A stretch of 64,000 nucleotides of DNA from Bacteroides sp. (GCA_015060735.1 SUXX01000003.1:52409-116408); one strand, 5' to 3'. Shown: positions 49,462 to 59,241, counted from the first letter of the stretch. The notes: generated by a model from the sequence alone, not told the origin. Made by a program: numbers and translations.

Positions 49462-50332
49462 TATCAAGACTAATTTCCGGAAGGGAACCATCAGTCTTCA
49501 ATATATATATATTAATATAGGTATATTTGTATTCACTTCGTTGATAGGAGTGCTATGGCTATTGTTCAATCATGACGGTACACTTTGGTTGCAATGGTTT
49601 GAGCTTCCCGCATGGATACCGCAATTTATTCGTCAGCCTTGGTCGTTACTGACTTATATGTTTCTTCATGCTCATGTTTTGCATCTTTTGTTCAACATGT
49701 TGTGGTTATATTGGTTTGGCCAATTGTTTTTGAATTTCTTCTCTGCTCGTCATTTTCGGGGGCTGTATTTGTTAGGAGGTATATGTGGAGGGCTTTTTTA
49801 TTTGCTTGCTTATAATGTCTTCCCTTACTTTAATTCTTTCTTATATGGTTCTTATTTGTTAGGAGCCTCAGCCTCGGTATTAGCCATTGTTGTTGCCGTA
49901 GCTGTTCGTCAGCCCGATTATTCGGTAAACTTCATGTTCATAGGCTCGGTTCGTTTGAAATATGTGGCCTTGTTTATGGTTGTGACGGACTTATTGTTTG
50001 TTACTTCGGGCAATGGCGGTGGTCATATTGCCCATTTGGGAGGAGCTTTAGCCGGATGGTGGTTTACCTCCGGCTTGATGAAAGGAAGGGATGTCACCAA
50101 ATGGATTAATCAGGTTTGGGATTTCTTGTCCGGTGGCTTAAAAAGAAAAAGTGCTCAAAAGCCTAAGATGAAGGCTCATCGGGGTGGTCGGATGCAAGAT
50201 TACGATTACAATGCTCGCAAAAAGGCTCAAAGTGAAGAAATAGACCGCATTTTGGATAAATTGAAGAAGTCGGGCTATGGTAGTTTGACCGCAGAAGAGA
50301 AAAAACGATTGTTTGATGCTAGCAAGAAATAG
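49442..50332 (+). CDS. Rhomboid intramembrane serine protease (2) with C-terminal tail domain
   Basis: A 296-residue rhomboid. The active serine is in LLGASASVLAI near residue 140 and the histidine in GGHIAHLGGALAGW near residue 195. HAHVLHLLFNMLWLYWFG near residue 77 is the conserved loop. After TM6 comes a basic, Lys/Arg-rich cytosolic linker (about 220-255) and a short helical domain (SEEIDRILDKLKKSGYGSLT, about 263-282, then AEEKKRLFDASKK) typical of Bacteroidetes rhomboids. It overlaps rhomboid 1 by 20 nt and precedes the EEP gene by 2 nt. Confidence 0.92.
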   Translation: MGNFISDIKTNFRKGTISLQYIYINIGIFVFTSLIGVLWLLFNHDGTLWLQWFELPAWIPQFIRQPWSLLTYMFLHAHVLHLLFNMLWLYWFGQLFLNFFSARHFRGLYLLGGICGGLFYLLAYNVFPYFNSFLYGSYLLGASASVLAIVVAVAVRQPDYSVNFMFIGSVRLKYVALFMVVTDLLFVTSGNGGGHIAHLGGALAGWWFTSGLMKGRDVTKWINQVWDFLSGGLKRKSAQKPKMKAHRGGRMQDYDYNARKKAQSEEIDRILDKLKKSGYGSLTAEEKKRLFDASKK

Positions 50333-50334
50333 TT

Positions 50335-51417
50335 ATGCGGTGGGTTGGGCGTCTTTTAGCAGAAATTATGTTGGGCATCAATATCTTGATTGTGTTGATG
50401 CTCTTGTTGGCTGCTTATAGCTCCTATCTGAATCCCCAATCATTCCCCACTTTGTCTTGCATGGGATTGGCTTTTCCTGTTTTCTTGTTGGCAAATCTTT
50501 TATTCTTTTGCTTTTGGCTGTTTGTACATCGTAAGTATGCACTTCTTTCTTTTTTAGCTTTGATTGGATGTTGGGGAGCTATAACAACATATGTACCGTT
50601 AAATTGGTTCAAAGGGGATGCTCCGGATAATGCCGTTCGGATTTTATCTTATAATACAAGAGCTTTTGGTGAAAAGGCTTCTCATACGAAAGAAACTCCC
50701 AATGAGATATTGGCCTATTTGCAGCAAAGTGATGCAGACATTATATGCCTTCAAGAGTATATATGGGGGAATAAATTGAAAAAGAAGGATATAGACTATG
50801 CCATGAGGAAATATCCCTATAAGCATTATTACTCGTTGGCCGGAGGTTTAAACGGTTTGGGGTGTTATTCCCGTTTTCCGATACTCTCGGCTACACCTAT
50901 TAAATATAAGAGTCGGAGAAATGGCTCCATTGCTTATCGAATAAAAGTAGAAGAAGACACCTTGTTGGTGATAAACAATCATCTGGAATCGTTTAAAATT
51001 GCAAGTTCCGATGTAAAGACTTACCAAGGGGTGATGGATTCGCCTGGAGACAAAAAGAATGCAGCAGGGTTGTGGAAGTTGGTAAAGAAATTGGCCGAAG
51101 GAACTTCTGCTCGTGCTAGCCAGGCCGATACGATTGCAAACATGGTAGGAACTATGGAAGGCCAGAAAGTGGTTGTTTGTGGTGATTTCAATGATTCGCC
51201 TATTTCATATACTCATCGGGTGTTGACTGATTGTTTGCAAGATGCCTTTGTGGAATCGGGAAATGGTTTTGGCTTTTCATATACACAGAATCGGATGTTC
51301 TTTCGGATAGACCATATTTTAATGAGTAAAGGCATGCGTGCTTATCAGTGTACGGTAGATCATACTATGTTGGCTTCCGATCATTATCCAATTTGGTGCG
51401 ATGTAGCATGGGAATGA
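50335..51417 (+). CDS. Membrane-anchored endonuclease/exonuclease/phosphatase (EEP) protein
   Basis: A 360-residue protein with three N-terminal membrane spans (about 8-90) and an EEP domain (about 100-360). Catalytic blocks read RILSYNTRAFG (Asn), IICLQEYIWG (Glu), VCGDFNDSP (Asp/Asn) and ASDHYPIWCDV (Asp/His). Family members cleave phosphodiesters or phosphomonoesters in DNA, inositol phosphates or sphingomyelin; with the domain facing the periplasm, a lipid or extracellular nucleic acid is likely. It is the third gene of the rhomboid operon. Confidence 0.87.
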   Translation: MRWVGRLLAEIMLGINILIVLMLLLAAYSSYLNPQSFPTLSCMGLAFPVFLLANLLFFCFWLFVHRKYALLSFLALIGCWGAITTYVPLNWFKGDAPDNAVRILSYNTRAFGEKASHTKETPNEILAYLQQSDADIICLQEYIWGNKLKKKDIDYAMRKYPYKHYYSLAGGLNGLGCYSRFPILSATPIKYKSRRNGSIAYRIKVEEDTLLVINNHLESFKIASSDVKTYQGVMDSPGDKKNAAGLWKLVKKLAEGTSARASQADTIANMVGTMEGQKVVVCGDFNDSPISYTHRVLTDCLQDAFVESGNGFGFSYTQNRMFFRIDHILMSKGMRAYQCTVDHTMLASDHYPIWCDVAWE

Positions 51418-51468
51418 TTGCTATCTAAGCATTTTCAATCCTATTTGGGCTTGTAGAGGGACACTCTA

Positions 51469-51494
51469 TAGCCTTTTTTCTGCTTAAAAGGCTA
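51469..51494 (+). terminator. Possible terminator after EEP gene
   Basis: TAGCCTTTT, 8-nt loop, AAAAGGCTA. No clean T tract follows, only an AT-rich run. Confidence 0.45.
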
Positions 51495-51534
51495 AATATT
51501 TTCATTTTACAGCGTTGGATTGTGAAAAAAACTC

Positions 51535-51542
51535 TATATTTG
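51535..51542 (+). promoter_or_regulatory. -7 element TATATTTG for secDF
   Basis: Consensus -7 box 56 nt upstream of ATG 51599. Confidence 0.65.
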
Positions 51543-51598
51543 CAACCTTGTATAAACTAGGAATCAATAAAAAGTAAAAATAATAAATTCAAACTAAC

Positions 51599-54565
51599 AT
51601 GCAAAACAAAGGATTTGTAAAGTTTTTCGCATTTGCACTTACCCTTGTGTGTCTGTTTTACCTTTCGTTCTCTTTTGTAACTAGCCATCATATGGCAAAG
51701 GCTGCAGAAGATCCAAAGGGTGAAACTCACTACCTTGATTCTATGCAGAATGAAAAGGTATGGTTGGGTGCATATACGTTAAAACAATGTCGTGAGATGG
51801 AAATCGGCCTCGGTTTGGACTTGAAGGGCGGTATGAACGTGATTCTTGAAGTTTCTGTTCCGGATGTTGTGAAGGCATTGGCCGACAACAAGACTGACGA
51901 AGCATTCAACAAAGCTGTGTCTGAAGCTGCTAAGCAATCTATCACCAGTCAGGATGACTTCATCACATTGTTTGTAAGAGAGTATAAGAAGCAGGCTCCT
52001 CAGGGAACATTGGCAGAGTTGTTCGCTACTCAACAGTTGAAAGATAAAGTCAATACTCGTAGCACTGACGCTGAAGTAGAAAAGGTGTTGCGTGAAGAAG
52101 TACAGACTGCTATCGACAACTCATACAATGTATTGCGTACTCGTATCGACCGTTTCGGTGTAGCTCAGCCAAACATCCAAACATTGGAAGGCAAGATGGG
52201 CCGTATCATGGTAGAACTTCCGGGTATCAAGGAACCGGAACGTGTTCGTAAGCTCCTCCAAGGTTCTGCAAATCTTGAATTCTGGGAAACTTACAATACA
52301 AATGAAATTGTACCTTTGTTAGGTTCTGTAGATAACAAGTTGCGTGAAGTGTTGGCTGTAGCTGATGGTGAAGAAGCTACTCCGGCTGAAACTGCTGAAA
52401 AAGCTGCCGTATCGGCTACAGATAGCTTGGCTGCTGCTTTGAAGGGTGAAGCTGCCAACAACGAAGCTGCTTTGGCTCAGTTGAAGAAGGAACACCCGTT
52501 GGCTTCTGTCCTTCAGTTTGCTAATGGTGCATACGGTTGTGTAGTAGGTTATGCTAATTACAAGGATACTGCTGAAGTAAACAAGTTGTTGGCAATGAAG
52601 GAAGCACAAGCTATTCTCCCGAAGGAACTTCGTTTGAAGTGGGGCGTAAAGGCTGCTGATTTTGACCCGTCTGCTCAAATCTATGAATTGTATGCCATCA
52701 AATCTACTGAACGCAATGGCAAGGCTCCGTTGGAAGGTGATGTAGTTACTGATGCAAGAGATGAATTCGACAATTTTGGTAAGCCAAGCGTAAGCATGTC
52801 AATGAATACAGACGGTGCTCGTCGTTGGGCTACTTTGACTAAGAATAATATTGGTAAGGCCATCGCTATCGTATTGGATGGTTATGTATACAGTGCACCG
52901 AATGTAAACGGTGAAATTACCGGCGGTAACTCACAAATTACCGGTAACTTTACTCCGGAAGTAACTAAGGACTTGGCGAACGTATTGAAGTCTGGTAAGA
53001 TGCCGGCTCCTGCACGTATCGTTCAGGAAGACATTGTTGGTCCGTCACTCGGTCAGGAATCTATCAACCAGGGTATCGTGTCATTCGTGGTGGCATTGAT
53101 TTTGTTGATGATTTACATGTGCTCTATGTACGGTGTTATCCCGGGCATGGTTGCTAACTGTGCTTTGTTCGTGAACTTCTTCTTCACATTGGGTATCCTT
53201 ACTTCATTCCAAGCTGCCTTGACCATGTCAGGTATCGCCGGTATGGTGTTGTCACTTGGTATGGCCGTGGACGCCAACGTGTTGATTTACGAACGTACTA
53301 AGGAAGAATTGAGAGCCGGCAAGACCGTGAAGGCTGCTTTGGCTGATGGTTATTCTAACGCATTCTCAGCTATCTTCGACTCTAACTTGACATCTATCAT
53401 CACAGGTATCATCTTGTTCTACTTCGGTACAGGTCCTATCCGTGGTTTTGCTACTACCTTGATTATCGGTATCCTCTGCTCGTTCTTTACAGCTGTGTTC
53501 TTGACACGTATCGTTTACGAACACTTCATGAACAAAGACAAGTGGTTGAACTTGACATTCACAACAGGTATTTCTAAGAACTTGATGCAGGGAACCAAGT
53601 ATAACTTCATGGGTTCTGCTAAGAAGTCATTTACCGTATTCGGTGCTATCCTTGCTATCTGTATCATATCTTTCTTCGTTCGTGGCTTGGCTCAAAGTAT
53701 TGACTTCACTGGTGGTCGTAACTTTGTAGTTCAGTTCGAACAACAAGTAGAACCGGAAACTGTTCGCGATCTTTTGAAGAAGAAGATTACCGAAGACAAT
53801 GTACAGGCTATTGCTTTGGGTACTGACAAGAAGACAATCCGTATCACAACCAACTACCGTATCAATGAAGAATCATCTACTATCGACTCTGAAATTGAAG
53901 AATTCTTGTATCAATCATTGAAGGAAGGTAACTTGTTAGGTGCTGGTACTACATTGGATATTTTTATCGATCGTGATAACCGTACAGGTGGTTCTATCAT
54001 CAGTTCACAAAAGGTGGGTCCAAGTATCGCTGACGATATTAAGACTTCAGCTATTTGGTCGGTATTGTTCGCTTTGATTGCCATCGGTGCTTACATCTTG
54101 TTGCGTTTCCGTAACATTGCTTACTCAGTAGGTGCTACAGCATCATTGGTACTCGAAACAACCATGATTATCGGTATGTATTCATTGTGTCACACTTGGA
54201 TGCCGTTCTCTTTGGAAATCGACCAGACATTCATCGGTGCTATCTTGACAGCTATCGGTTACTCTATCAACGATAAGGTGGTAGTATTCGACCGTATCCG
54301 TGAATTCTTCGGTCTCTATCCGAAGCGTAACCGCTTCCAGTTGTTCAATGATTCTTTGAATACTACTTTGGCACGTACCATCAATACATCTGTAAGTACA
54401 TTGGTAGTGTTGTTGTGTATCTTCATCCTCGGTGGTGACAGCATCCGCAGCTTCGCATTTGCCATGATTCTTGGTGTAGTATTTGGTACACTTGGTTCAT
54501 TGTTTATTGCTGCTCCTGTGGCTTACTTGACAATGGGTAACAAGATGCCGGAAGAAAACAAGTAA
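51599..54565 (+). CDS. secDF: Fused protein translocase SecDF
   Basis: Proton-driven accessory to the SecYEG channel that pulls exported proteins across the inner membrane. It is a 988-residue fusion. The SecD half (about 1-655) has TM1, GLGLDLKGGMNVILEV near residue 72, and GMAVDANVLIYERTKEE near residue 556. The SecF half has SIDFTGGRNFVVQFE near residue 700 and SINDKVVVFDRIREFF near residue 895. A low-complexity Ala/Glu insertion lies in the first periplasmic domain (about 250-290). Codon use is strongly biased. Separate secD and secF occur in many bacteria; the fusion is normal in Bacteroidetes. Confidence 0.96.
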   Translation: MQNKGFVKFFAFALTLVCLFYLSFSFVTSHHMAKAAEDPKGETHYLDSMQNEKVWLGAYTLKQCREMEIGLGLDLKGGMNVILEVSVPDVVKALADNKTDEAFNKAVSEAAKQSITSQDDFITLFVREYKKQAPQGTLAELFATQQLKDKVNTRSTDAEVEKVLREEVQTAIDNSYNVLRTRIDRFGVAQPNIQTLEGKMGRIMVELPGIKEPERVRKLLQGSANLEFWETYNTNEIVPLLGSVDNKLREVLAVADGEEATPAETAEKAAVSATDSLAAALKGEAANNEAALAQLKKEHPLASVLQFANGAYGCVVGYANYKDTAEVNKLLAMKEAQAILPKELRLKWGVKAADFDPSAQIYELYAIKSTERNGKAPLEGDVVTDARDEFDNFGKPSVSMSMNTDGARRWATLTKNNIGKAIAIVLDGYVYSAPNVNGEITGGNSQITGNFTPEVTKDLANVLKSGKMPAPARIVQEDIVGPSLGQESINQGIVSFVVALILLMIYMCSMYGVIPGMVANCALFVNFFFTLGILTSFQAALTMSGIAGMVLSLGMAVDANVLIYERTKEELRAGKTVKAALADGYSNAFSAIFDSNLTSIITGIILFYFGTGPIRGFATTLIIGILCSFFTAVFLTRIVYEHFMNKDKWLNLTFTTGISKNLMQGTKYNFMGSAKKSFTVFGAILAICIISFFVRGLAQSIDFTGGRNFVVQFEQQVEPETVRDLLKKKITEDNVQAIALGTDKKTIRITTNYRINEESSTIDSEIEEFLYQSLKEGNLLGAGTTLDIFIDRDNRTGGSIISSQKVGPSIADDIKTSAIWSVLFALIAIGAYILLRFRNIAYSVGATASLVLETTMIIGMYSLCHTWMPFSLEIDQTFIGAILTAIGYSINDKVVVFDRIREFFGLYPKRNRFQLFNDSLNTTLARTINTSVSTLVVLLCIFILGGDSIRSFAFAMILGVVFGTLGSLFIAAPVAYLTMGNKMPEENK

Positions 54566-54573
54566 TCTGATAT

Positions 54574-54613
54574 AAAAAAAGAGGGCTTCCAATTTGGAAG
54601 CCCTCTTTTTTTT
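54574..54613 (+). terminator. Terminator after secDF
   Basis: AAAAAAAGAGGGCTTCC, loop AATTT, GGAAGCCCTCTTTTTTTT. Very strong. Confidence 0.92.
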
Positions 54614-54614
54614 G

Positions 54615-54622
54615 TATATTTG
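54615..54622 (+). promoter_or_regulatory. -7 element TATATTTG for tdh
   Basis: Begins 1 nt after the secDF terminator T tract. A TTTG at 54593-54596, inside the terminator loop and arm, is 18 nt upstream and could be its -33 element. Confidence 0.6.
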
Positions 54623-54670
54623 TCGTATTATAGGATGATGGAAAGTATTTAACTCATTAAATAACAGAAC

Positions 54671-55696
54671 ATGAAAGCTTTAGTTAAGAAACAACCCGGA
54701 AAGGGCATTTGGATGGAAGAAGTTCCAGTTCCGGAAGTGGGTGTAAACGACGTTCTTATCAAGATTAAGAAGACAGCCATTTGTGGTACTGACTTGCACA
54801 TCTACAAGTGGGATGAATGGAGCCAGAAGACTATTAAGACTCCGATGACCATCGGTCATGAGTATGTAGGTATTGTAGCGGAAGTTGGCCCGGGGGTACG
54901 CAACATTCAGGTGGGCGACCGTGTGACTGGTGAAGGTCATATTGCTTGCGGACATTGTCGTAACTGTCGCCGTGGCTTACAGCACATTTGCGAAAACAGC
55001 ATTGGTGTGGGTGTGAATCGTGACGGTGCATTTGCTGAATATCTCTGCATTCCTGAATCGAATGTGGTAAAGTTGGACGACCGTATTTCAGACGATATGG
55101 CGGCTATCATGGACCCATTTGGTAATGCCACTCATACTGCTCTTTCTTTCCCGCTTTTGGGTGAAGACGTGTTGATTACCGGTGCCGGTTTGATTGGTAC
55201 TATGGCAACTGCTATTGCTCGCTTTGCAGGTGCCAAGAATGTTGTGGTAACCGACCTTAGCGACTATCGCTTGGATATTGCCAAGAAGATGGGTGCCACT
55301 ATCACCGTTAATGCAGCCAAAGGTGAAACTGTTGCCGGAGCGATGGAACAACTCGGTATGCGTGGTTTCGACGTAGGTTTGGAAATGTCGGGTTCTCCAA
55401 TTGCTTTCCGCGACATGGTGGCCAATATGTATAATGGTTCTAAGATTGCTCAGTTGGGTATCTTGCCTCCAACAACTACTGTAGACTGGAGTGAGATCAT
55501 ATTCAAGGCACTGACTATCAAGGGTATCTATGGTCGCGAAATGTGGGAAACTTGGTATAAGATGCAGCAGATGCTGATTTCCGGTCTTGACTTGACTCCG
55601 GTTATCACTCACCATTTCCCGATTGCTGAATTCCAGAAAGGTTTCGACGTGATGGAATCAGGTCAATGCGGTAAGGTTATCTTGGATTGGGAATAA
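54671..55696 (+). CDS. tdh: L-threonine 3-dehydrogenase
   Basis: Zinc medium-chain dehydrogenase oxidising threonine to 2-amino-3-oxobutyrate with NAD+. It has 341 residues, the same length as E. coli Tdh. The catalytic zinc site is [13 protein letters not shown] near residue 38 with GHEYVG. The structural zinc cluster [15 protein letters not shown] lies near residue 93, and the NAD motif GAGLIG near residue 170. kbl follows after a 75-bp palindromic repeat; the pair converts threonine to glycine and acetyl-CoA. Confidence 0.96.
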   Translation: MKALVKKQPGKGIWMEEVPVPEVGVNDVLIKIKKTAICGTDLHIYKWDEWSQKTIKTPMTIGHEYVGIVAEVGPGVRNIQVGDRVTGEGHIACGHCRNCRRGLQHICENSIGVGVNRDGAFAEYLCIPESNVVKLDDRISDDMAAIMDPFGNATHTALSFPLLGEDVLITGAGLIGTMATAIARFAGAKNVVVTDLSDYRLDIAKKMGATITVNAAKGETVAGAMEQLGMRGFDVGLEMSGSPIAFRDMVANMYNGSKIAQLGILPPTTTVDWSEIIFKALTIKGIYGREMWETWYKMQQMLISGLDLTPVITHHFPIAEFQKGFDVMESGQCGKVILDWE

Positions 55697-55708
55697 TTTT
55701 TGTCCTCG

Positions 55709-55783
55709 TGTCATCCTGAGCATCGCGAAGGATCTGAAGCATAAATTGATGTAAACAGATTCTTCACTACGTTCAGAATGACA
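55709..55783. repeat. Dispersed TGTCATyCTGA palindrome, copy 2 (75 bp)
   Basis: TGTCATCCTGAGCATCGCGA at the left end and CACTACGTTCAGAATGACA at the right form inverted arms. It lies between tdh and kbl. Confidence 0.8.
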
Positions 55784-55824
55784 TAGTATATTCAATTTAC
55801 AATAAATTAAAATCACATAATACT

Positions 55825-57015
55825 ATGTACGGTAAAATGAAGGAGTTCCTCGCTCAGGAACTGGAAAATATCAAAGCAGCAGGGTTGTACAAGAACGAAC
55901 GTATCATTACAACTCCGCAAAGTGCAGACATCAAGGTGAATGCCGGTCAGGGTGTGTTGAACTTCTGTGCCAACAACTATTTGGGTTTGGCAGATAACAA
56001 GCGTTTGATTGAAGCAGCCAAAGCTGCGATGGATTCACACGGTTACGGTATGTCTTCTGTACGTTTCATCTGCGGTACTCAGGATTTGCACAAGCAACTC
56101 GAAGCTGCTATCGCTGATTATTTCAAGACTGAAGACACCATTCTTTATGCGGCTTGTTTCGATGCTAACGGTGGTGTATTCGAACCTTTGTTCACTGAAG
56201 AAGATGCCATCATCTCGGATGCATTGAACCACGCTTCTATCATCGATGGGGTACGTCTTTGCAAGGCTAAACGCTATCGTTATGCCAATGCCGATATGGC
56301 CGATTTGGAACGCTGCTTGCAAGAAGCTCAAGCACAGCGTCACCGCATCATCGTAACCGATGGTGTATTCTCTATGGACGGCAACGTGGCTCCGATGGAC
56401 AAGATTTGCGACTTGGCTGAAAAGTACGATGCACTTGTAATGGTGGACGAATCTCACTCGGCAGGTGTAGTAGGTGCAACCGGTCATGGTGTAGCCGAAC
56501 AATACGACGTATACGGTCGTGTAGATATCTTCACCGGTACATTGGGTAAGGCATTCGGTGGTGCAATGGGTGGTTTTACAACCGGTCGCAAGGAAATCAT
56601 CGACATGCTTCGTCAGCGTTCACGTCCTTACTTGTTCTCTAACTCTGTAGCTCCGGCTATCGTAGGTGCAAGTATCGAAATGTTCAAGATGTTGAAGGAA
56701 AGCAATGCCCTTCACGACAAGTTGATGAGCAATGTTACTTACTTCCGTGACAAGATGCTTGCTGCCGGTTTCGATATCAAGCCGACTCAGAGTGCTATCT
56801 GTGCCGTGATGTTGTACGATGCAAAGTTGTCTCAAGACTTTGCTGCTAAGATGCAAGAAGAAGGCATCTACGTAACCGGTTTCTACTATCCGGTAGTTCC
56901 GAAGGGTCAGGCTCGTATCCGCGTACAGCTCTCGGCAGCTCACGAACCTGAACATTTGGATAAGGCCATCGCTGCCTTCATCAAGGTGGGTAAGGAATTG
57001 GGTGTTATCAAGTAA
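55825..57015 (+). CDS. kbl: 2-amino-3-ketobutyrate CoA ligase (glycine C-acetyltransferase)
   Basis: PLP enzyme of the alpha-oxoamine synthase family that cleaves 2-amino-3-oxobutyrate with CoA to glycine and acetyl-CoA. It has 396 residues. NFCANNYLGLADNKRLIEAA near residue 49, DALNHASIIDGVRLCKAKRY near residue 132, MVDESHSAG and the PLP-lysine stretch FTGTLGKAFGGAMGG near residue 236 are near-identical in wording to E. coli Kbl. Serine palmitoyltransferase belongs to the same family, but the sequence and tdh neighbour favour Kbl. Confidence 0.95.
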   Translation: MYGKMKEFLAQELENIKAAGLYKNERIITTPQSADIKVNAGQGVLNFCANNYLGLADNKRLIEAAKAAMDSHGYGMSSVRFICGTQDLHKQLEAAIADYFKTEDTILYAACFDANGGVFEPLFTEEDAIISDALNHASIIDGVRLCKAKRYRYANADMADLERCLQEAQAQRHRIIVTDGVFSMDGNVAPMDKICDLAEKYDALVMVDESHSAGVVGATGHGVAEQYDVYGRVDIFTGTLGKAFGGAMGGFTTGRKEIIDMLRQRSRPYLFSNSVAPAIVGASIEMFKMLKESNALHDKLMSNVTYFRDKMLAAGFDIKPTQSAICAVMLYDAKLSQDFAAKMQEEGIYVTGFYYPVVPKGQARIRVQLSAAHEPEHLDKAIAAFIKVGKELGVIK

Positions 57016-57040
57016 GATATACCTTATATATTATAGATGG

Positions 57041-57076
57041 AAGTGGGTTACACGAAAGTGTACCCACTTTTATTTT
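57041..57076 (+). terminator. Terminator after kbl
   Basis: AAGTGGGTTACAC, loop GAAA, GTGTACCCACTT, then TTATTTT; one bulged base. Confidence 0.8.
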
Positions 57077-57083
57077 ACGAATG

Positions 57084-57141
57084 AAGGCAAAATAAAAAAA
57101 CGTCAAGGCATTTTAAGTGAAACGCCTTGACGTTTTGCCTT
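57084..57141 (-). terminator. Second hairpin, likely terminator for tRNA-Arg
   Basis: Outer AAGGCAAAA/TTTTGCCTT and inner AACGTCAAGGC/GCCTTGACGTT arms. It lies 46 nt beyond the 3' end of the minus-strand tRNA and contains A/T runs on its flanks. Confidence 0.6.
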
Positions 57142-57186
57142 AAACCCCTTGTCGTTTTTACAACGATACATTTTAATTCTTTCAAG

Positions 57187-57258
57187 TAGCCCCGAGGGGA
57201 ATCGAACCCCTATCTAACGTTTAGGAAACGCTTGTTCTATCCGTTGAACTACAAGGCC
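57187..57258 (-). tRNA. tRNA-Arg (anticodon CCT)
   Basis: Read on the minus strand. The acceptor GGCCTTG pairs with CGGGGCT (with G-T pairs). D arm GTTC...GAAC, anticodon arm AGCGT-TTCCTAA-ACGTT, and T arm AGGGG-TTCGATT-CCCCT follow, then discriminator A. It is 72 nt long and CCA is not encoded. Anticodon CCT reads AGG. It lies alone between kbl and korA. Confidence 0.93.
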
Positions 57259-57385
57259 GCCTTTCTGAGGAGACGGCAAAGGTAGCCTTTTTTATGAATT
57301 CTACCAATTAATATTTTGCTATTTCATAGAACTTTCCGAAATTTGCCGCGGAAAAAAGAACTATTACTTTAAACTTAAATATTAT

Positions 57386-59230
57386 ATGGCAGAAGAAATG
57401 GTAGTCAAGGAATTGGATCAGGTTGTGGTCCGTTTCTCAGGCGACTCAGGTGACGGTATGCAGTTGGCCGGAAATATTTTTTCGACTATCTCGGCAACAG
57501 TGGGAAATGACATCAGTACATTCCCCGATTATCCAGCAGATATCCGTGCCCCGCAAGGCTCTTTGACGGGGGTATCTGGTTTTCAAGTACACATCGGTGC
57601 GGACAAGGTATTTACTCCGGGCGATGAATGTGATGTATTGGTAGCCATGAATGCGGCAGCACTCAAGACTCAATACAAGTTTGCTAAGTCAACAGCTTGT
57701 ATCATTATCGATACAGATTGCTTCCAGAAGTCCGATTTGGAAAAGGCAGCCTTCAAGACTGACAATCCGATTGAGGAAATGGGAATCAAGAACGATGTGA
57801 TTGCAGCTCCAATCTCGCAGATGGTAAAGGATTGCTTGGCTGATTCGGGCATGGACAACAAGTCGATGCTGAAGTGCCGTAACATGTTTGCACTCGGTTT
57901 GGTGTGCTGGTTGTTCAACCGCGATTTGACTATCGCTGAAAACTTCCTCCGCGAAAAGTTTGCCAAGAAGCCGGCTATTGCAGAAGCAAACATCAAGGTC
58001 ATCCATGCCGGTTACGACTATGGTCACAATACACACTCAAGTGTGGCCCATACATACAGAATCGAAAGCAAGACCGTGAATCCGGGCAAGTATATGGACA
58101 TCACCGGTAACAAGGCGACTGCTTATGGTTTCATTGCTGCTGCTGAAAAGGCCGGCTTGAAGCTTTACTTGGGTTCTTATCCTATCACTCCGGCTACCGA
58201 CGTGCTTCATGAATTGTCCAAGCACAAGTCACTGGGTGTGGTCACTGTTCAGTGTGAAGACGAAATTGCAGGTTGTGCCTCGGCTGTAGGTGCTTCTTAC
58301 GCAGGTGCTTTGGCGGTGACTTCTACTTCAGGCCCTGGTATTTGTTTGAAGTCAGAAGCCATGAACTTGGCTGTGATTATGGAACTTCCGTTGGTGGTGC
58401 TCGACGTTCAGCGTGGTGGTCCTGCTACCGGTCTTCCTACCAAGAGTGAACAGGCCGACTTGTTGCAAGTTCTCTTCGGCCGTAATGGTGAAAGCCCGAT
58501 GCCTGTATTGGCAGCTACTTCACCGACCGACTGCTTTGAAGCTGCTTTCGAAGCATCGAAGATGGCTCTTGAAAACATGACTCCGGTAGTTCTTTTGACT
58601 GATGCGTTCATTGCTAATGGCTCGGCTGCTTGGAAGCTTCCGAAGTTGGCAGAATATCCGGCTATCAATCCTCCGTATGTTCCGGCAGAATTGAAGGGTA
58701 CATGGACTCCGTACCAACGTAATGAAGAAGGTGTACGTTATTGGGCAGTGCCGGGTACAGAAGGTTTCACTCACATCCTAGGCGGTTTGGAAAAGGACAA
58801 TGCAACCGGTGCAATCTCTACCAATCCTGAAAATCACCATTTGATGACCCAACTCCGTCAGCAGAAGATTGATAACATCCAAGTTCCTGATGTAGTAGTA
58901 GAAGGTGACAAGGATGATGCCGAATTGCTCATCGTGGGCTTCGGTGGTACATACGGACATCTCCATGCAGCGATGGACGAAATGCGTACTGCTGGCAAGA
59001 AGGTAGCTTTGGCTCACTATAAGTACATCAATCCATTGCCAAAGAATACGGCTGAAGTGATGAAGAAGTATCCGAAGGTAGTGGTGGCTGAACAGAACAT
59101 GGGTCAATTTGCAGGCTACTTGCGTATGAAGGTTGATGGTTTTGTACCTTATCAATATAATGAAGTAAAGGGTCAGCCGTTCGTTGTTAACGAACTCGTG
59201 GCTGCGTTCACCGAAATCTATAATAAATAA
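57386..59230 (+). CDS. korA: 2-oxoglutarate:ferredoxin oxidoreductase, fused gamma-alpha subunit
   Basis: CoA-dependent oxidation of a 2-oxoacid (2-oxoglutarate by family resemblance) with ferredoxin as acceptor. It has 614 residues. The N-terminal gamma domain (about 10-195) begins VVRFSGDSGDGMQLAGNIFS, and the alpha/pyrimidine-binding domain starts near residue 217 with KAGLKLYLGSYPITPATDVL. The gamma-alpha fusion is the usual Kor form. korB follows after 11 nt. In gut Bacteroidales this supplies reductive TCA carbon flow. Substrate specificity (2-oxoglutarate rather than a branched-chain oxoacid) is inferred. Confidence 0.92.
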   Translation: MAEEMVVKELDQVVVRFSGDSGDGMQLAGNIFSTISATVGNDISTFPDYPADIRAPQGSLTGVSGFQVHIGADKVFTPGDECDVLVAMNAAALKTQYKFAKSTACIIIDTDCFQKSDLEKAAFKTDNPIEEMGIKNDVIAAPISQMVKDCLADSGMDNKSMLKCRNMFALGLVCWLFNRDLTIAENFLREKFAKKPAIAEANIKVIHAGYDYGHNTHSSVAHTYRIESKTVNPGKYMDITGNKATAYGFIAAAEKAGLKLYLGSYPITPATDVLHELSKHKSLGVVTVQCEDEIAGCASAVGASYAGALAVTSTSGPGICLKSEAMNLAVIMELPLVVLDVQRGGPATGLPTKSEQADLLQVLFGRNGESPMPVLAATSPTDCFEAAFEASKMALENMTPVVLLTDAFIANGSAAWKLPKLAEYPAINPPYVPAELKGTWTPYQRNEEGVRYWAVPGTEGFTHILGGLEKDNATGAISTNPENHHLMTQLRQQKIDNIQVPDVVVEGDKDDAELLIVGFGGTYGHLHAAMDEMRTAGKKVALAHYKYINPLPKNTAEVMKKYPKVVVAEQNMGQFAGYLRMKVDGFVPYQYNEVKGQPFVVNELVAAFTEIYNK

Positions 59231-59241
59231 AAAGGAAAGTT

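Noticed and set aside
55825..57015. Serine palmitoyltransferase instead of Kbl
   Set aside because: Same enzyme family, but wording of the active-site blocks and the adjacent tdh match 2-amino-3-ketobutyrate CoA ligase.
57187..57258. tRNA-Arg as an integration site of a mobile element
   Set aside because: No duplicated 3' tRNA fragment, integrase or composition change is seen on either side.
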